Below are positions 17,790 through 25,946 of a stretch of 64,000 bases of DNA, in pieces. Both the position numbers and the translations under genes were made by a program. Below the pieces are notes generated by a model that did no database searches, had not been told where the DNA came from, and worked only from the letters and a program-made list of their open reading frames with translations. Each line of letters begins with the position of its first letter. The stretch's first letter is position 1. Source of the stretch: Gammaproteobacteria bacterium (lineage in GTDB: Bacteria; Pseudomonadota; Gammaproteobacteria; GCA-001735895); the NCBI GenBank assembly GCA_029862005.1, contig JAOTYD010000019.1, positions 1 to 64,000 of the forward strand, in the 5' to 3' direction.

Positions 17790-18512
17790 ATGAAGTTATC
17801 TGATTTCAAAATGCTGGCCTTTGACACCTACGGTACCCTGATCGACTGGGAAAGCGGGATTTACAATGCACTGGAGCCGCTGTTGGATAAACTGCCGCTC
17901 AAGTTGAGTCGAGATGAAGTGCTGGAATTATTCGCCGAGTTCGAAATGCAACACCAGGCTGATACGCCAACCCTGGTCTACAGCTCGTTATTGGCCGAGG
18001 TATGCCAATCGATCGCGAATAAATGGCAGATCAAGATCAGCGACGACGAGGCGCGAAGCTTCGGCCGCTCGGTCAAGCACTGGCCCGAGTTTGCTGACTC
18101 GGCCGAAAGCCTTAAATACTTGCGCCAGCATTACCTGATGGCAACCGTGACCAATTGCGACCGCATCAGCTACATGGGCAGTAATGCCCGGCTAGAAATC
18201 GAATGGGATGCCATATATACCGCGCAGGATGTCGGTTGTTACAAGCCCAATCTGCGTAATTTCGAGTACATGTTTGAACAGGCGAGACGTGATCTGGGCA
18301 TCTTGCCGCACGAAATTTTACACGTTGCCCAATCCCTGACGCACGATATGGTGCCGGCGACCAGCATGGGCATGACCAAAGTGTGGATCAACCGTCGCCA
18401 TGATGCCGAGGGCTACGGCGCCACTGCTCCGCCCGAAGGGAAATACACGATCGAGTGGGAATTCAACAGCATGGCCGACTTTGTAAAAGCCCATCAACAG
18501 GAAACCGAATAG
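17790..18512 (+). CDS. HAD-superfamily hydrolase, haloacid dehalogenase type II-like
   Basis: A 240-residue HAD phosphatase-like enzyme starting MKLSDFKMLAFDTYGTLIDW; the nucleophile motif is FDTYGT, motif II is VTNCD near residue 120, the lysine lies in CYKPN near 150, and motif IV is represented by VAQSLTHDMVPA. The ATG at 17790 follows GGAG by 5 bases and is preferred over the upstream ATG at 17751. Length fits type II haloacid dehalogenases. The substrate is not deducible; genuine dehalogenase activity is uncertain. It precedes a histidine phosphatase gene by 26 bases. Confidence 0.85.
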   Translation: MKLSDFKMLAFDTYGTLIDWESGIYNALEPLLDKLPLKLSRDEVLELFAEFEMQHQADTPTLVYSSLLAEVCQSIANKWQIKISDDEARSFGRSVKHWPEFADSAESLKYLRQHYLMATVTNCDRISYMGSNARLEIEWDAIYTAQDVGCYKPNLRNFEYMFEQARRDLGILPHEILHVAQSLTHDMVPATSMGMTKVWINRRHDAEGYGATAPPEGKYTIEWEFNSMADFVKAHQQETE

Positions 18513-18538
18513 GCCCTGCGTACCGAAAACCTGGAACG

Positions 18539-19192
18539 ATGGCCATCCGAACTTCTCGATACCTGCTGGTACTACTGCTCTGCATTTTGGTTGCAGCGCC
18601 GAATCCCGCGTTAGCCGCGACCCCGACCCTGTTGACCGGTGTTGCGCTGGTCAATGCCCTGCGCGCCGGGGGCTACAACCTGTATTTTCGACATGTTGCA
18701 ACCGACTGGTCGCAATCGGATGACTTGCGTCAGGCGGATGACTGGTTGAACTGTGACCCGGCGCAAATGCGCCAGCTGTCGGAGGCAGGGCGTGCAGATG
18801 CAGTGGCCATAGGCAACGCCATTCGCAAGCTCGATATTCCGGTAGGTGAAGTCCAGGCGAGCCCGTATTGCCGCACGATTGAGACCGCAGATTTGATGAA
18901 TATTGGAGCGGTCAAATCCTCGACCGCAGTGATGAATCTGCTTGCCGCCGACTATTTCGGCGGACGCACGGCTATTGTCGCCACTGCACGGGCGCTGCTG
19001 GCAACGCCACCCGCTCCCGGTACCAACCGCGTCATCGTTGCGCATGGTAACGTAGCGCAGGCGTCCACGCCGGTGTACCCCGCCGAAGGCGAGGGCGTAG
19101 TGTTCCAGCCAGACGGCAAGGGTGGTTTTCAGCTGGTCGGCCGAATCAGCCCGACGGACTGGCCCCGGCTTTTAAAACTTGCGTATCAATAG
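18539..19192 (+). CDS. Secreted histidine phosphatase family protein
   Basis: A 217-residue protein with a signal peptide (RYLLVLLLCILVAAPNPALA, cleavage after about residue 27) and a phosphoglycerate-mutase-like histidine phosphatase core. The expected RHG motif appears as YFRHVATD, with the catalytic His retained but Gly replaced. SPYCRTIETA near 110 supplies the second arginine and VAHGNV near 170 the second histidine. Probably periplasmic; substrate unknown. It is downstream of the HAD gene and its end overlaps the convergent adenylate cyclase gene by 7 bases. Confidence 0.8.
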   Translation: MAIRTSRYLLVLLLCILVAAPNPALAATPTLLTGVALVNALRAGGYNLYFRHVATDWSQSDDLRQADDWLNCDPAQMRQLSEAGRADAVAIGNAIRKLDIPVGEVQASPYCRTIETADLMNIGAVKSSTAVMNLLAADYFGGRTAIVATARALLATPPAPGTNRVIVAHGNVAQASTPVYPAEGEGVVFQPDGKGGFQLVGRISPTDWPRLLKLAYQ

Positions 19193-20976
19193 CTCGATTG
19201 ATGGTTGGTGATCGGAACCTCGACGGTATAAATGTTGATTGATCGTGTCTGGCCTCTTGCTGTAACTTCGCCGACCCGTGACAGCTCGACATCATTGACC
19301 GAGGCGGCGCTCGATTCCGAGATCATTAATCGGGTTCCGTACTCCTTGTTCAATGCCTCGAGACGGGCCGCGAGGTTTACCGCGTCGCCGTGAACCGTGT
19401 AGTTCAGGCGCCCCCTGGCGCCGATGGCCCCGGCAACCACCGGGCCGGTATTGATACCAATTCGAATGTTCAGCTTTTCGCCTTCGTACTTGTCGGAGGC
19501 AATCCGGTTCAACATTTCCAGTGCGGCGTGAACCGCGTTGTGGGCATGGTTGTCGTCGGCTATCGGGACGTTGAAAGTCGCGAGTATTGCATCGCCCTGG
19601 AACTGAGTAACCACGCCCCCATTTTGCTCGAGTATTTCCACCATGGCCGAAAAATAGGCATTGAGAACATCGACTATCTTAACCGGCCCCAGCGTTTCGG
19701 TGAGTTGGGTGAAGGATTCGATATCGCAAAACAGGATTGTGGCCTCGGTTTGCTGCACCGGAATCGCGCCGCCCCCGGCCAATAGTGAACTGGCCACCTT
19801 TTCCGGCACGAAACGTCCCAGCGTATCGCGAATTACCTTCCGCTCGCGTAACCCATGGACCATGTTGTTGAACGCCTTGCTGGCATCGTCGAGTTCGCGA
19901 ATATAGCTGCCGCCCATCGGCTCAACATCGTCCAGACCACCCGCATCGACCGTATTCGCAGCGCTTACGATTTCCTTGATCGGCCTGCTAACCTGGCGGC
20001 CGACAATGATCGAGGCGATGATCGCGAACACCAGAACTGCGAGGCCGGCAGCCAGTGACCTGAGTAAATTTTCGATCTGACCATGGGAGTGCAGGCTGGT
20101 GTTCAGGTAGACGCCGATGGTCCACGGCGCTGGGCCATAACGTTCGATATCGCGATAAAGATAAAGATAGAAATTATCGCCCCAGAATATGCCGCTGGCC
20201 TGAGTGTCCTCGAGTGCGGCCGAGATAAATGCTGCTTCCTCGTCGGGTGACCAGATGCGTTTTAATATCAGGTCGCCTAGTTCGTCGAGGTGAAGCAGCG
20301 GCTGTTGTTCGCTGCCGCTGATAATGGCTGGATGAGCAAGAACATATTCGCGGTTGTATAAAACGAATGGTGTTACGCCGGTGTCGGCATGATCCCGGGC
20401 GAGAAAAGCGGATAGTTCATGCACGGTTACGATCTGCGCAAAAATACCGATGAATTCGTCGTCGGCATTATGCAAGGGTATATCGTGCAGCAGGGTTGAC
20501 GAGTTTATTGTATCGGTGAAGATCGGTTCGCGCCACGCGGTCGACGCTGCTGCTTTAACCTGGTTTAGATAGTCCTGGAACCAGGGATTTTTCGACCAGT
20601 CTCCGGTTATCGCAACCCGCTCCTCACGATGCCAGCGCCGGCCGTTGCCATTAGCCGCGATTATTGCAACTCCGGCCACCTGTGGTGTCGCCGCGAGTGA
20701 ACCGTAAATATAGTCATCGAAGGAAGACAGGTCTGTCAGATCCTTGATATCACGGGCGACCCACCGCGCCTGGTCGGCAATTGGCTTAAGGCGTTCATCC
20801 AGGCTTAGCTCCATCGCGTCGATCAGCGTTTTGCCCTGGTCAGCCCACAGCTGGCGAGTGCTTTCCGCCGCCTGGTTGAAGCCGAGGTAGAGCACGATGC
20901 CCACGCTCAGCGCAAGCAGGCTGCTCGCGCCGAACACGGTAATCGCGGTGATCGGGATGCGATACCTGGCTGTCAT
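19186..20976 (-). CDS. Membrane-bound class III adenylate/guanylate cyclase
   Basis: A 596-residue signalling protein. An N-terminal transmembrane helix (residues about 8-32) leads to a periplasmic Cache-like sensor domain (about 35-310) with WYFxD-like segments such as NPWFQDY. A second helix (LAAGLAVLVFAIIASIIVG, near 315-340), a HAMP-like linker, and a C-terminal CHD cyclase domain follow. In the cyclase domain ILFCDIESFT and FQGDAILATF give the two metal-binding aspartates, and LNYTVHGDAVNLAARLE gives the transition-state Asn/Arg. Whether it makes cAMP or cGMP cannot be told with certainty; cAMP is the usual product of this group. Confidence 0.9.
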   Translation of the reverse strand: MTARYRIPITAITVFGASSLLALSVGIVLYLGFNQAAESTRQLWADQGKTLIDAMELSLDERLKPIADQARWVARDIKDLTDLSSFDDYIYGSLAATPQVAGVAIIAANGNGRRWHREERVAITGDWSKNPWFQDYLNQVKAAASTAWREPIFTDTINSSTLLHDIPLHNADDEFIGIFAQIVTVHELSAFLARDHADTGVTPFVLYNREYVLAHPAIISGSEQQPLLHLDELGDLILKRIWSPDEEAAFISAALEDTQASGIFWGDNFYLYLYRDIERYGPAPWTIGVYLNTSLHSHGQIENLLRSLAAGLAVLVFAIIASIIVGRQVSRPIKEIVSAANTVDAGGLDDVEPMGGSYIRELDDASKAFNNMVHGLRERKVIRDTLGRFVPEKVASSLLAGGGAIPVQQTEATILFCDIESFTQLTETLGPVKIVDVLNAYFSAMVEILEQNGGVVTQFQGDAILATFNVPIADDNHAHNAVHAALEMLNRIASDKYEGEKLNIRIGINTGPVVAGAIGARGRLNYTVHGDAVNLAARLEALNKEYGTRLMISESSAASVNDVELSRVGEVTARGQTRSINIYTVEVPITNHQSSY

Positions 20977-21040
20977 TTTCGTGCCCCGTTTCCTGCAGAA
21001 TCCGGCAAGGCCCTAACTTAGGGCTTCTGGCAGCAACAGG

Positions 21041-24000
21041 TCAAGGATTGAAAAGTTCGACCGCGAGATCCCTGCCGGAAAGTTTTCGCAATAAGAGATC
21101 ACGGCGCCGGTTGGTGTTTTCGATATTCGCCTGCTTCACATGCCCGAAACCACGCATATCGAGCGGCAAACTTGCGATTTCAACAGCGATCTCGTGGTTT
21201 TGCGGAATAATCTCGGCAAGAATTTGTTCGATATCGCGTTCGTAATCCGCTATCAGTGCGCGTTCCATTTTGCGTTCAGCGGTGTAGCCGAAGATATCAA
21301 GTGCGCTTCCGCGCAGCTTTTTAAAACGCGCGAGCAAACGGAACAAGGGCATTACCCAGCCTCCAAATTCACGCTTTAATAGTTTGCCAGAATGAGGGTC
21401 CCGTTTCGCCAGCAGCGGCGGAGCCAGGTGAAAACGCAACCGGTAATCGCCTTCGAACTGTGTCGCCAGTGCCTGCTCGAAGTCGCCGTTGCTGTAGAGT
21501 CTTGCAACTTCGTATTCGTCCTTGTAGGCAAGCAGGTTGAAGTAGCTGCGTGCCACCGCATCGGTCAGCAGCAGTTCGGCATTTTCGCCTGGCAGATGAA
21601 GTTCGCGTTCCGAGGTGTGCACGCGTTCCACCAGGCGCTGGTAGCGTTTGGCATAATCCTGGTCCTGGTAATCGGCGAGGTAAGCACTGCGATACGCGAT
21701 GACGTCGTCCAGGGTTGCTTCGGGTTCCGCGGGCTTGTACTCGTTGGCGAGGCCTGCCTCGTCAAGTACGGCAGTTGGGTCGATAACGTAGCGACGCCCC
21801 CACAGGAAAGCCTGCTGATTTTGCTCGATCGCGACACCATTCAGTGCGATGGCTTCATCGATAGCCTCAGCACTGATCGGTATCAAACCTTTTTGATAGG
21901 CGGCTCCCAGCAACAGGAAATTGGAGTAGATTGCATCACCCAGCAGGCGTGTTGAAAGCGCGGTCGCGCGGATGAAATGACTGTGCCCGGTTTCCAGTTC
22001 ACCCGCGATTGCCTGCTCCATATCCTCGATTGGAAATACGGCATCCGGGTCATGCGTAAACTCGGCGGTAGGAGACAGGTGACTGTTAATAACAGCATAC
22101 GAATGCTTTCGATTCAACTTGGCCAGCGCATCATCGGCTGCCGATACCACGAGATCGGCACCCAGTAACAGATGTGCCTCGCCGGCGGGGATTCGCACCG
22201 AGTAAATCTGATGCTGGTAATCGGCGACCCGCACATGCCCGGTCACCGCGCCGAACTTTTGCGCGAGCCCTGTTTGATTGAGCACCGATACACCCTTTTG
22301 CTCGATATGTGCGGCCATGCCCATAACCGATCCAACCGTCAGTATCCCGGTACCGCCGATGCCGGTAATGAGGATGTTGAATGGCCCATCGATCGAAATT
22401 CTTTGCGGTTCTTCGGGTGCAGGCCAGCCGGTTGTTTCAGCCATTGCCTGGCGTTTGCGAAGTTGCCCACCGTGCACGGTAACAAAACTCGGACAGAATC
22501 CCCTGACACAGGAATAATCCTTGTTACAGGCGCTTTGGTCGATGGCTCTTTTGCGACCCAGCAGTGTCGGCTTGGGGATGATGGAAAGGCAGTTGGATTG
22601 CACACCGCAGTCGCCGCAGCCCTCGCAAACCGCGTCATTGATGAAGACCCGCTTGGGCGGATCTTCGAGAATGCCCTTCTTACGCCGCCGCCGCTTTTCG
22701 GCGGCACAGGTTTGCGCGTATATCAGTGCGGTGCAGCCCTCGGTATCACGTAATTCGCGCTGTATCGAATCCAGCTGTCGTCGATGCGAGATCGAGATCC
22801 CGTCATAATTTGAAAACGGGCTGTTGCGGTATTCCTGCGGTTGATCGGATACCACGGCGATCCGCTTAACTCCTTCGGCGCGCAGTTGCTCGATTAATTG
22901 TGCAACTGAAAGCTTGCCATCCAGGGCTTGTCCACCGGTCATGGCGACTGCATCGTTGTAGAGAATCTTGTAGGTAATGTTGACGCCTGCGGCAACCGCG
23001 GCACGAATTGCGAGCAAGCCCGAATGAAAGTAAGTGCCATCGCCGAGGTTTTGAAACACGTGTCTGGTTTCGGTAAATGGTGCCTGGCCCAGCCAGGTCG
23101 CACCTTCACCGCCCATCTGGGTAAAGGTTTCGGTGCCGCGGTCCATCCAGGTTGCCATGTAGTGACAACCGATACCGCCGTAAGCCCTGCTACCTTCCGG
23201 TACCACGGTCGAGGTATTGTGCGGGCAACCTGAACAATACCAGGGTTTACGCTCTGCGAGCCTGCGCGGTTTGGCGAGGGCTGCCTCCTTGGTCTCGAGG
23301 AATTCGAGACGTTTCTGTATCGATTTACTGTCGAAAAACCGGGAGATACGTGCGGCGATCACGCGCGCAATCATCGCCGGCGTCAGCTCGCCGAGATTGG
23401 TGACCAGCAGGTTGCGATCTTCATCGTATTCACCGACCACGCTGGGACGTCGGCTAACCGGCCAGTTGTACAATTGACCCGTGAGCTGGTCTTCAATCAC
23501 GCTGCGCTTCTCTTCGACCACGAGGATTTCTTCAAGCCCGTCGGCGAACTGGTGAGTCACCACCGGTTCCAGCGGCCAGCTCATGCCGACCTTGTATAAC
23601 CGGATTCCGATTTTCGCCGCGAGTTTTTCGTCGATGCCGAGATCACTCAGCGCCTGCAGCGTATCGAGGTAGGATTTACCGGTCGTGATAATACCGAGCC
23701 GCGCGTTGTCGCTGTCGAGTTCGATGCGGTTCAGATTATTGGCGCGCGCGAAGGCCCTCGCCGCGTAGATCTTGTGGCGCTGCAGGCGTTCTTCCTGCGC
23801 CATCGGTGTATCCGGCCAGCGCGTATGAACGCCGTCTGCGGGCAGTTCGTAATCGTCGGGGATGACGACGTTGACCCGGCTGGGATCGATTTCAGCCGAG
23901 ATCGCAGCATCCATGTTTTCGGTGATTGCCTTCAATCCAACCCAGCACCCGCTGTAACGTGATAACTCCCAGCCGAAGATGCCCAGGTCGAGTACCTCCT

Positions 24001-24520
24001 GCACCCCGGTAGGATTTAACACCGGAGCGGTGGCACCGATAAACATATGGTCACTCTGATGCGGCAAGGTCGAAGACTTGCAGGCGTGGTCATCACCGAC
24101 GACGGCGAGCACGCCACCATGGGGTGACGTACCGAAGGCATTGGCATGTTTGAGCACATCCATGCTGCGATCGAGCCCGGGTCCCTTGCCGTACCACATC
24201 CCGAACACACCGTCGTACCTGGCGCCCGGAAACAGTCCGACCTGCTGGCTGCCCCACACCGAGGTCATTGCCAGGTCTTCGTTAATCCCGGGCAAAAAGT
24301 GAATGTTGTGTGCTTCGGTAAATTGTTCGGCTCTCCATAGCGCCTGGTCGAGGCCGCCGATGGGTGAACCGCGATAGCCTGAAATGAAGCAGGCTGTGTT
24401 GAGTCCCTGTTCCAGGTCACGCTGGTGCTGCAAGATCGGTAACCTGACCAGAGCCTCGATGCCGGTCATAAACGCCTTGCCCTTATCGAGAGAGTACTTG
24501 TCGTCGAGAGAGACTTTCAT
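21041..24520 (-). CDS. Indolepyruvate ferredoxin oxidoreductase, fused alpha-beta
   Basis: A 1159-residue single-chain 2-oxoacid:acceptor oxidoreductase of the indolepyruvate type, which oxidatively decarboxylates aryl (or branched) 2-oxoacids to acyl-CoA in amino acid breakdown. The N-terminal part has ACFISGYRGSPIGG; a CSGCPHNTS motif and the TPP-binding GGEGATW/GDGTYFHSG region lie near 440-490. A [4Fe-4S] motif CEGCGDCGVQSNC follows near 625, and the gamma-type domain begins ITGIGGTGILTVG near 715. Length and fusion match the large aerobic bacterial IOR family. It is divergent from an Lrp/AsnC gene, its probable regulator. Confidence 0.92.
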   Translation of the reverse strand: MKVSLDDKYSLDKGKAFMTGIEALVRLPILQHQRDLEQGLNTACFISGYRGSPIGGLDQALWRAEQFTEAHNIHFLPGINEDLAMTSVWGSQQVGLFPGARYDGVFGMWYGKGPGLDRSMDVLKHANAFGTSPHGGVLAVVGDDHACKSSTLPHQSDHMFIGATAPVLNPTGVQEVLDLGIFGWELSRYSGCWVGLKAITENMDAAISAEIDPSRVNVVIPDDYELPADGVHTRWPDTPMAQEERLQRHKIYAARAFARANNLNRIELDSDNARLGIITTGKSYLDTLQALSDLGIDEKLAAKIGIRLYKVGMSWPLEPVVTHQFADGLEEILVVEEKRSVIEDQLTGQLYNWPVSRRPSVVGEYDEDRNLLVTNLGELTPAMIARVIAARISRFFDSKSIQKRLEFLETKEAALAKPRRLAERKPWYCSGCPHNTSTVVPEGSRAYGGIGCHYMATWMDRGTETFTQMGGEGATWLGQAPFTETRHVFQNLGDGTYFHSGLLAIRAAVAAGVNITYKILYNDAVAMTGGQALDGKLSVAQLIEQLRAEGVKRIAVVSDQPQEYRNSPFSNYDGISISHRRQLDSIQRELRDTEGCTALIYAQTCAAEKRRRRKKGILEDPPKRVFINDAVCEGCGDCGVQSNCLSIIPKPTLLGRKRAIDQSACNKDYSCVRGFCPSFVTVHGGQLRKRQAMAETTGWPAPEEPQRISIDGPFNILITGIGGTGILTVGSVMGMAAHIEQKGVSVLNQTGLAQKFGAVTGHVRVADYQHQIYSVRIPAGEAHLLLGADLVVSAADDALAKLNRKHSYAVINSHLSPTAEFTHDPDAVFPIEDMEQAIAGELETGHSHFIRATALSTRLLGDAIYSNFLLLGAAYQKGLIPISAEAIDEAIALNGVAIEQNQQAFLWGRRYVIDPTAVLDEAGLANEYKPAEPEATLDDVIAYRSAYLADYQDQDYAKRYQRLVERVHTSERELHLPGENAELLLTDAVARSYFNLLAYKDEYEVARLYSNGDFEQALATQFEGDYRLRFHLAPPLLAKRDPHSGKLLKREFGGWVMPLFRLLARFKKLRGSALDIFGYTAERKMERALIADYERDIEQILAEIIPQNHEIAVEIASLPLDMRGFGHVKQANIENTNRRRDLLLRKLSGRDLAVELFNP

Positions 24521-24661
24521 GGCTTCACCAGATCAGCATGATAAACATTGTAATTTTAGTGCCCCAAACACGATGTTTTGTTGCATTTTTTCTACTTGAT
24601 TGCAATTAATAGATTTTTAATTCTATAATTATGCATTATTTTGGAATAAATTTTCAAATCA
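24521..24661. promoter_or_regulatory. AT-rich divergent promoter region between the IOR and Lrp genes
   Basis: This 141-bp gap is strongly AT-rich with TTGCA and TGCAA half-sites 15 bases apart (about 24581-24605) and several A/T tracts, the type of sequence bound by Lrp/AsnC proteins. It must contain both promoters. Confidence 0.45.
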
Positions 24662-25138
24662 ATGAGCCTTTCCGCAATCGATATCAAGATTCTCGGGCTG
24701 CTGCAGCAAGACGCTTCACTGACCGCGGCCGAGATCGCAGAGCGGGTGAATCTGTCAGTATCGCCCTGCTGGCGTCGTATCAGCCGCCTTGAAAAAGAGG
24801 GAATCATCGATAAAAAAGTGGCGCTGCTGAATCCCGAGAAACTCGGAATCGGGATGGTGATTTTTGCGCGTATCAGTCTTTCGCAAAATGATGAAGCCTC
24901 ATTACATGCCTTCGAGGAACAAGTGCGTCAGTACCCGGAAGTGGTGGAGTGTTACACGGTAACCGGTTCAGCGGACTATTTTCTGAAAATAATTACCCGC
25001 GACATCAAGCGCTACGATCAGTTTTTACGCCGCCATTTATTGCAGATACCACATGTCAGGGATGTTAATTCGAATGTTGCCGTGACCCAGGTCAAGTACA
25101 GCACGGGGTTACCGCTTGAAACCCAACTAAAGACCTGA
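24662..25138 (+). CDS. Lrp/AsnC family transcriptional regulator
   Basis: A 158-residue Lrp-type regulator with an N-terminal winged helix (LSAIDIKILGLLQQDASLTA, then VNLSVSPCWRRISRLEKEGII) and a C-terminal RAM ligand-binding domain containing ECYTVTGSADYFLKI. It is divergent from the indolepyruvate oxidoreductase gene and probably controls it in response to an amino acid or 2-oxoacid. Start ATG at 24662 fits the usual short lead before the first helix. Confidence 0.92.
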   Translation: MSLSAIDIKILGLLQQDASLTAAEIAERVNLSVSPCWRRISRLEKEGIIDKKVALLNPEKLGIGMVIFARISLSQNDEASLHAFEEQVRQYPEVVECYTVTGSADYFLKIITRDIKRYDQFLRRHLLQIPHVRDVNSNVAVTQVKYSTGLPLETQLKT

Positions 25139-25304
25139 CCCGGGTTCAGTTAGTCTCTCGACGAGCTTCGTATCAGATTTGCGCAGCCAGTGTTCTGATT
25201 CAATCAACCAGCCTGATGTTACAGACCTGTTACAAATGCTTGCGAAATGAATAGCTAAAAGGCTTAATACGCACTTTCCGGGGCTTAAGTGGTGCCTTTG
25301 ATAG

Positions 25305-25748
25305 ATGATCAAAAAGATTTTGGTTGCTACCGATGCGTCTGCAGCCTCAGGTCGCGCGGTCAGTTTCGCAGCACGGTTGTCGGTGCAGCACGAGGCCGAG
25401 TTGCTGATTTTGAACGTCATTCGGGATATGCAATTGCCGGAAGAACTGAAGGATGCGCCCGAATTCGAATCCTTCCTCAATGCTCGCGATGACCTGATGC
25501 GACATGCTGCGGAGCAGATCCTGAAGACTGCAAAGCAAAAGGCTAAAAAAGAAGGCGCCCGGAACATTCAAACCGCTATTGGTAGCGGTGACCCGGCCAG
25601 CAGCGTAGCCGGATTCGCGCGCCGCCGTAAAATCGACCTGATCGTTGTCGGTACCCGTGGTTTGAGCAAAATAAAGGCAGCCGCGATGGGCAGCGTTTCC
25701 CGGAAATTACTGGATCTCTCCGACGTCAACTGCCTCGTAATCCGCTAA
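25305..25748 (+). CDS. Universal stress protein UspA family
   Basis: A 147-residue single USP domain. The first strand KKILVATDASAASGRAV and the ATP-binding pattern G-x2-G-x9-G-S are present: VVGTRGLSKIKAAAMGSVSRKLL near residues 112-134. ATP-binding type of Usp is therefore likely. It stands alone, 166 bases after the Lrp gene, and is followed by an interspersed repeat pair. Confidence 0.92.
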   Translation: MIKKILVATDASAASGRAVSFAARLSVQHEAELLILNVIRDMQLPEELKDAPEFESFLNARDDLMRHAAEQILKTAKQKAKKEGARNIQTAIGSGDPASSVAGFARRRKIDLIVVGTRGLSKIKAAAMGSVSRKLLDLSDVNCLVIR

Positions 25749-25772
25749 ACCCCTGAAAGCCATCGGTCCACG

Positions 25773-25912
25773 CTGTCATCCCGCAGCTTGACCCGATGCG
25801 TCGGACCGGCGGGACCCAGTTAAATCATCACGCTCGCAGACCGTATTTTAGATGTTCGCGCTGCGCGCGATATTTTAGGACAGGATCCCGCAGTCAAGAC
25901 GCGGGATGACAG
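25773..25912. repeat. 140-bp element bounded by 12-bp inverted repeats
   Basis: CTGTCATCCCGC at 25773-25784 is repeated inverted at 25901-25912, and the right end has an internal GGATCCCGC/GCGGGATGAC hairpin. The same GTCATCCCG...CGGGATCC pattern recurs at 41034. It lies between convergent genes and has no coding potential. This is a REP- or MITE-like interspersed element, not a transposase gene. Confidence 0.7.
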
Positions 25913-25946
25913 TATGAAAGCCGCGAGATGGCAGGTAAAAAATCTT

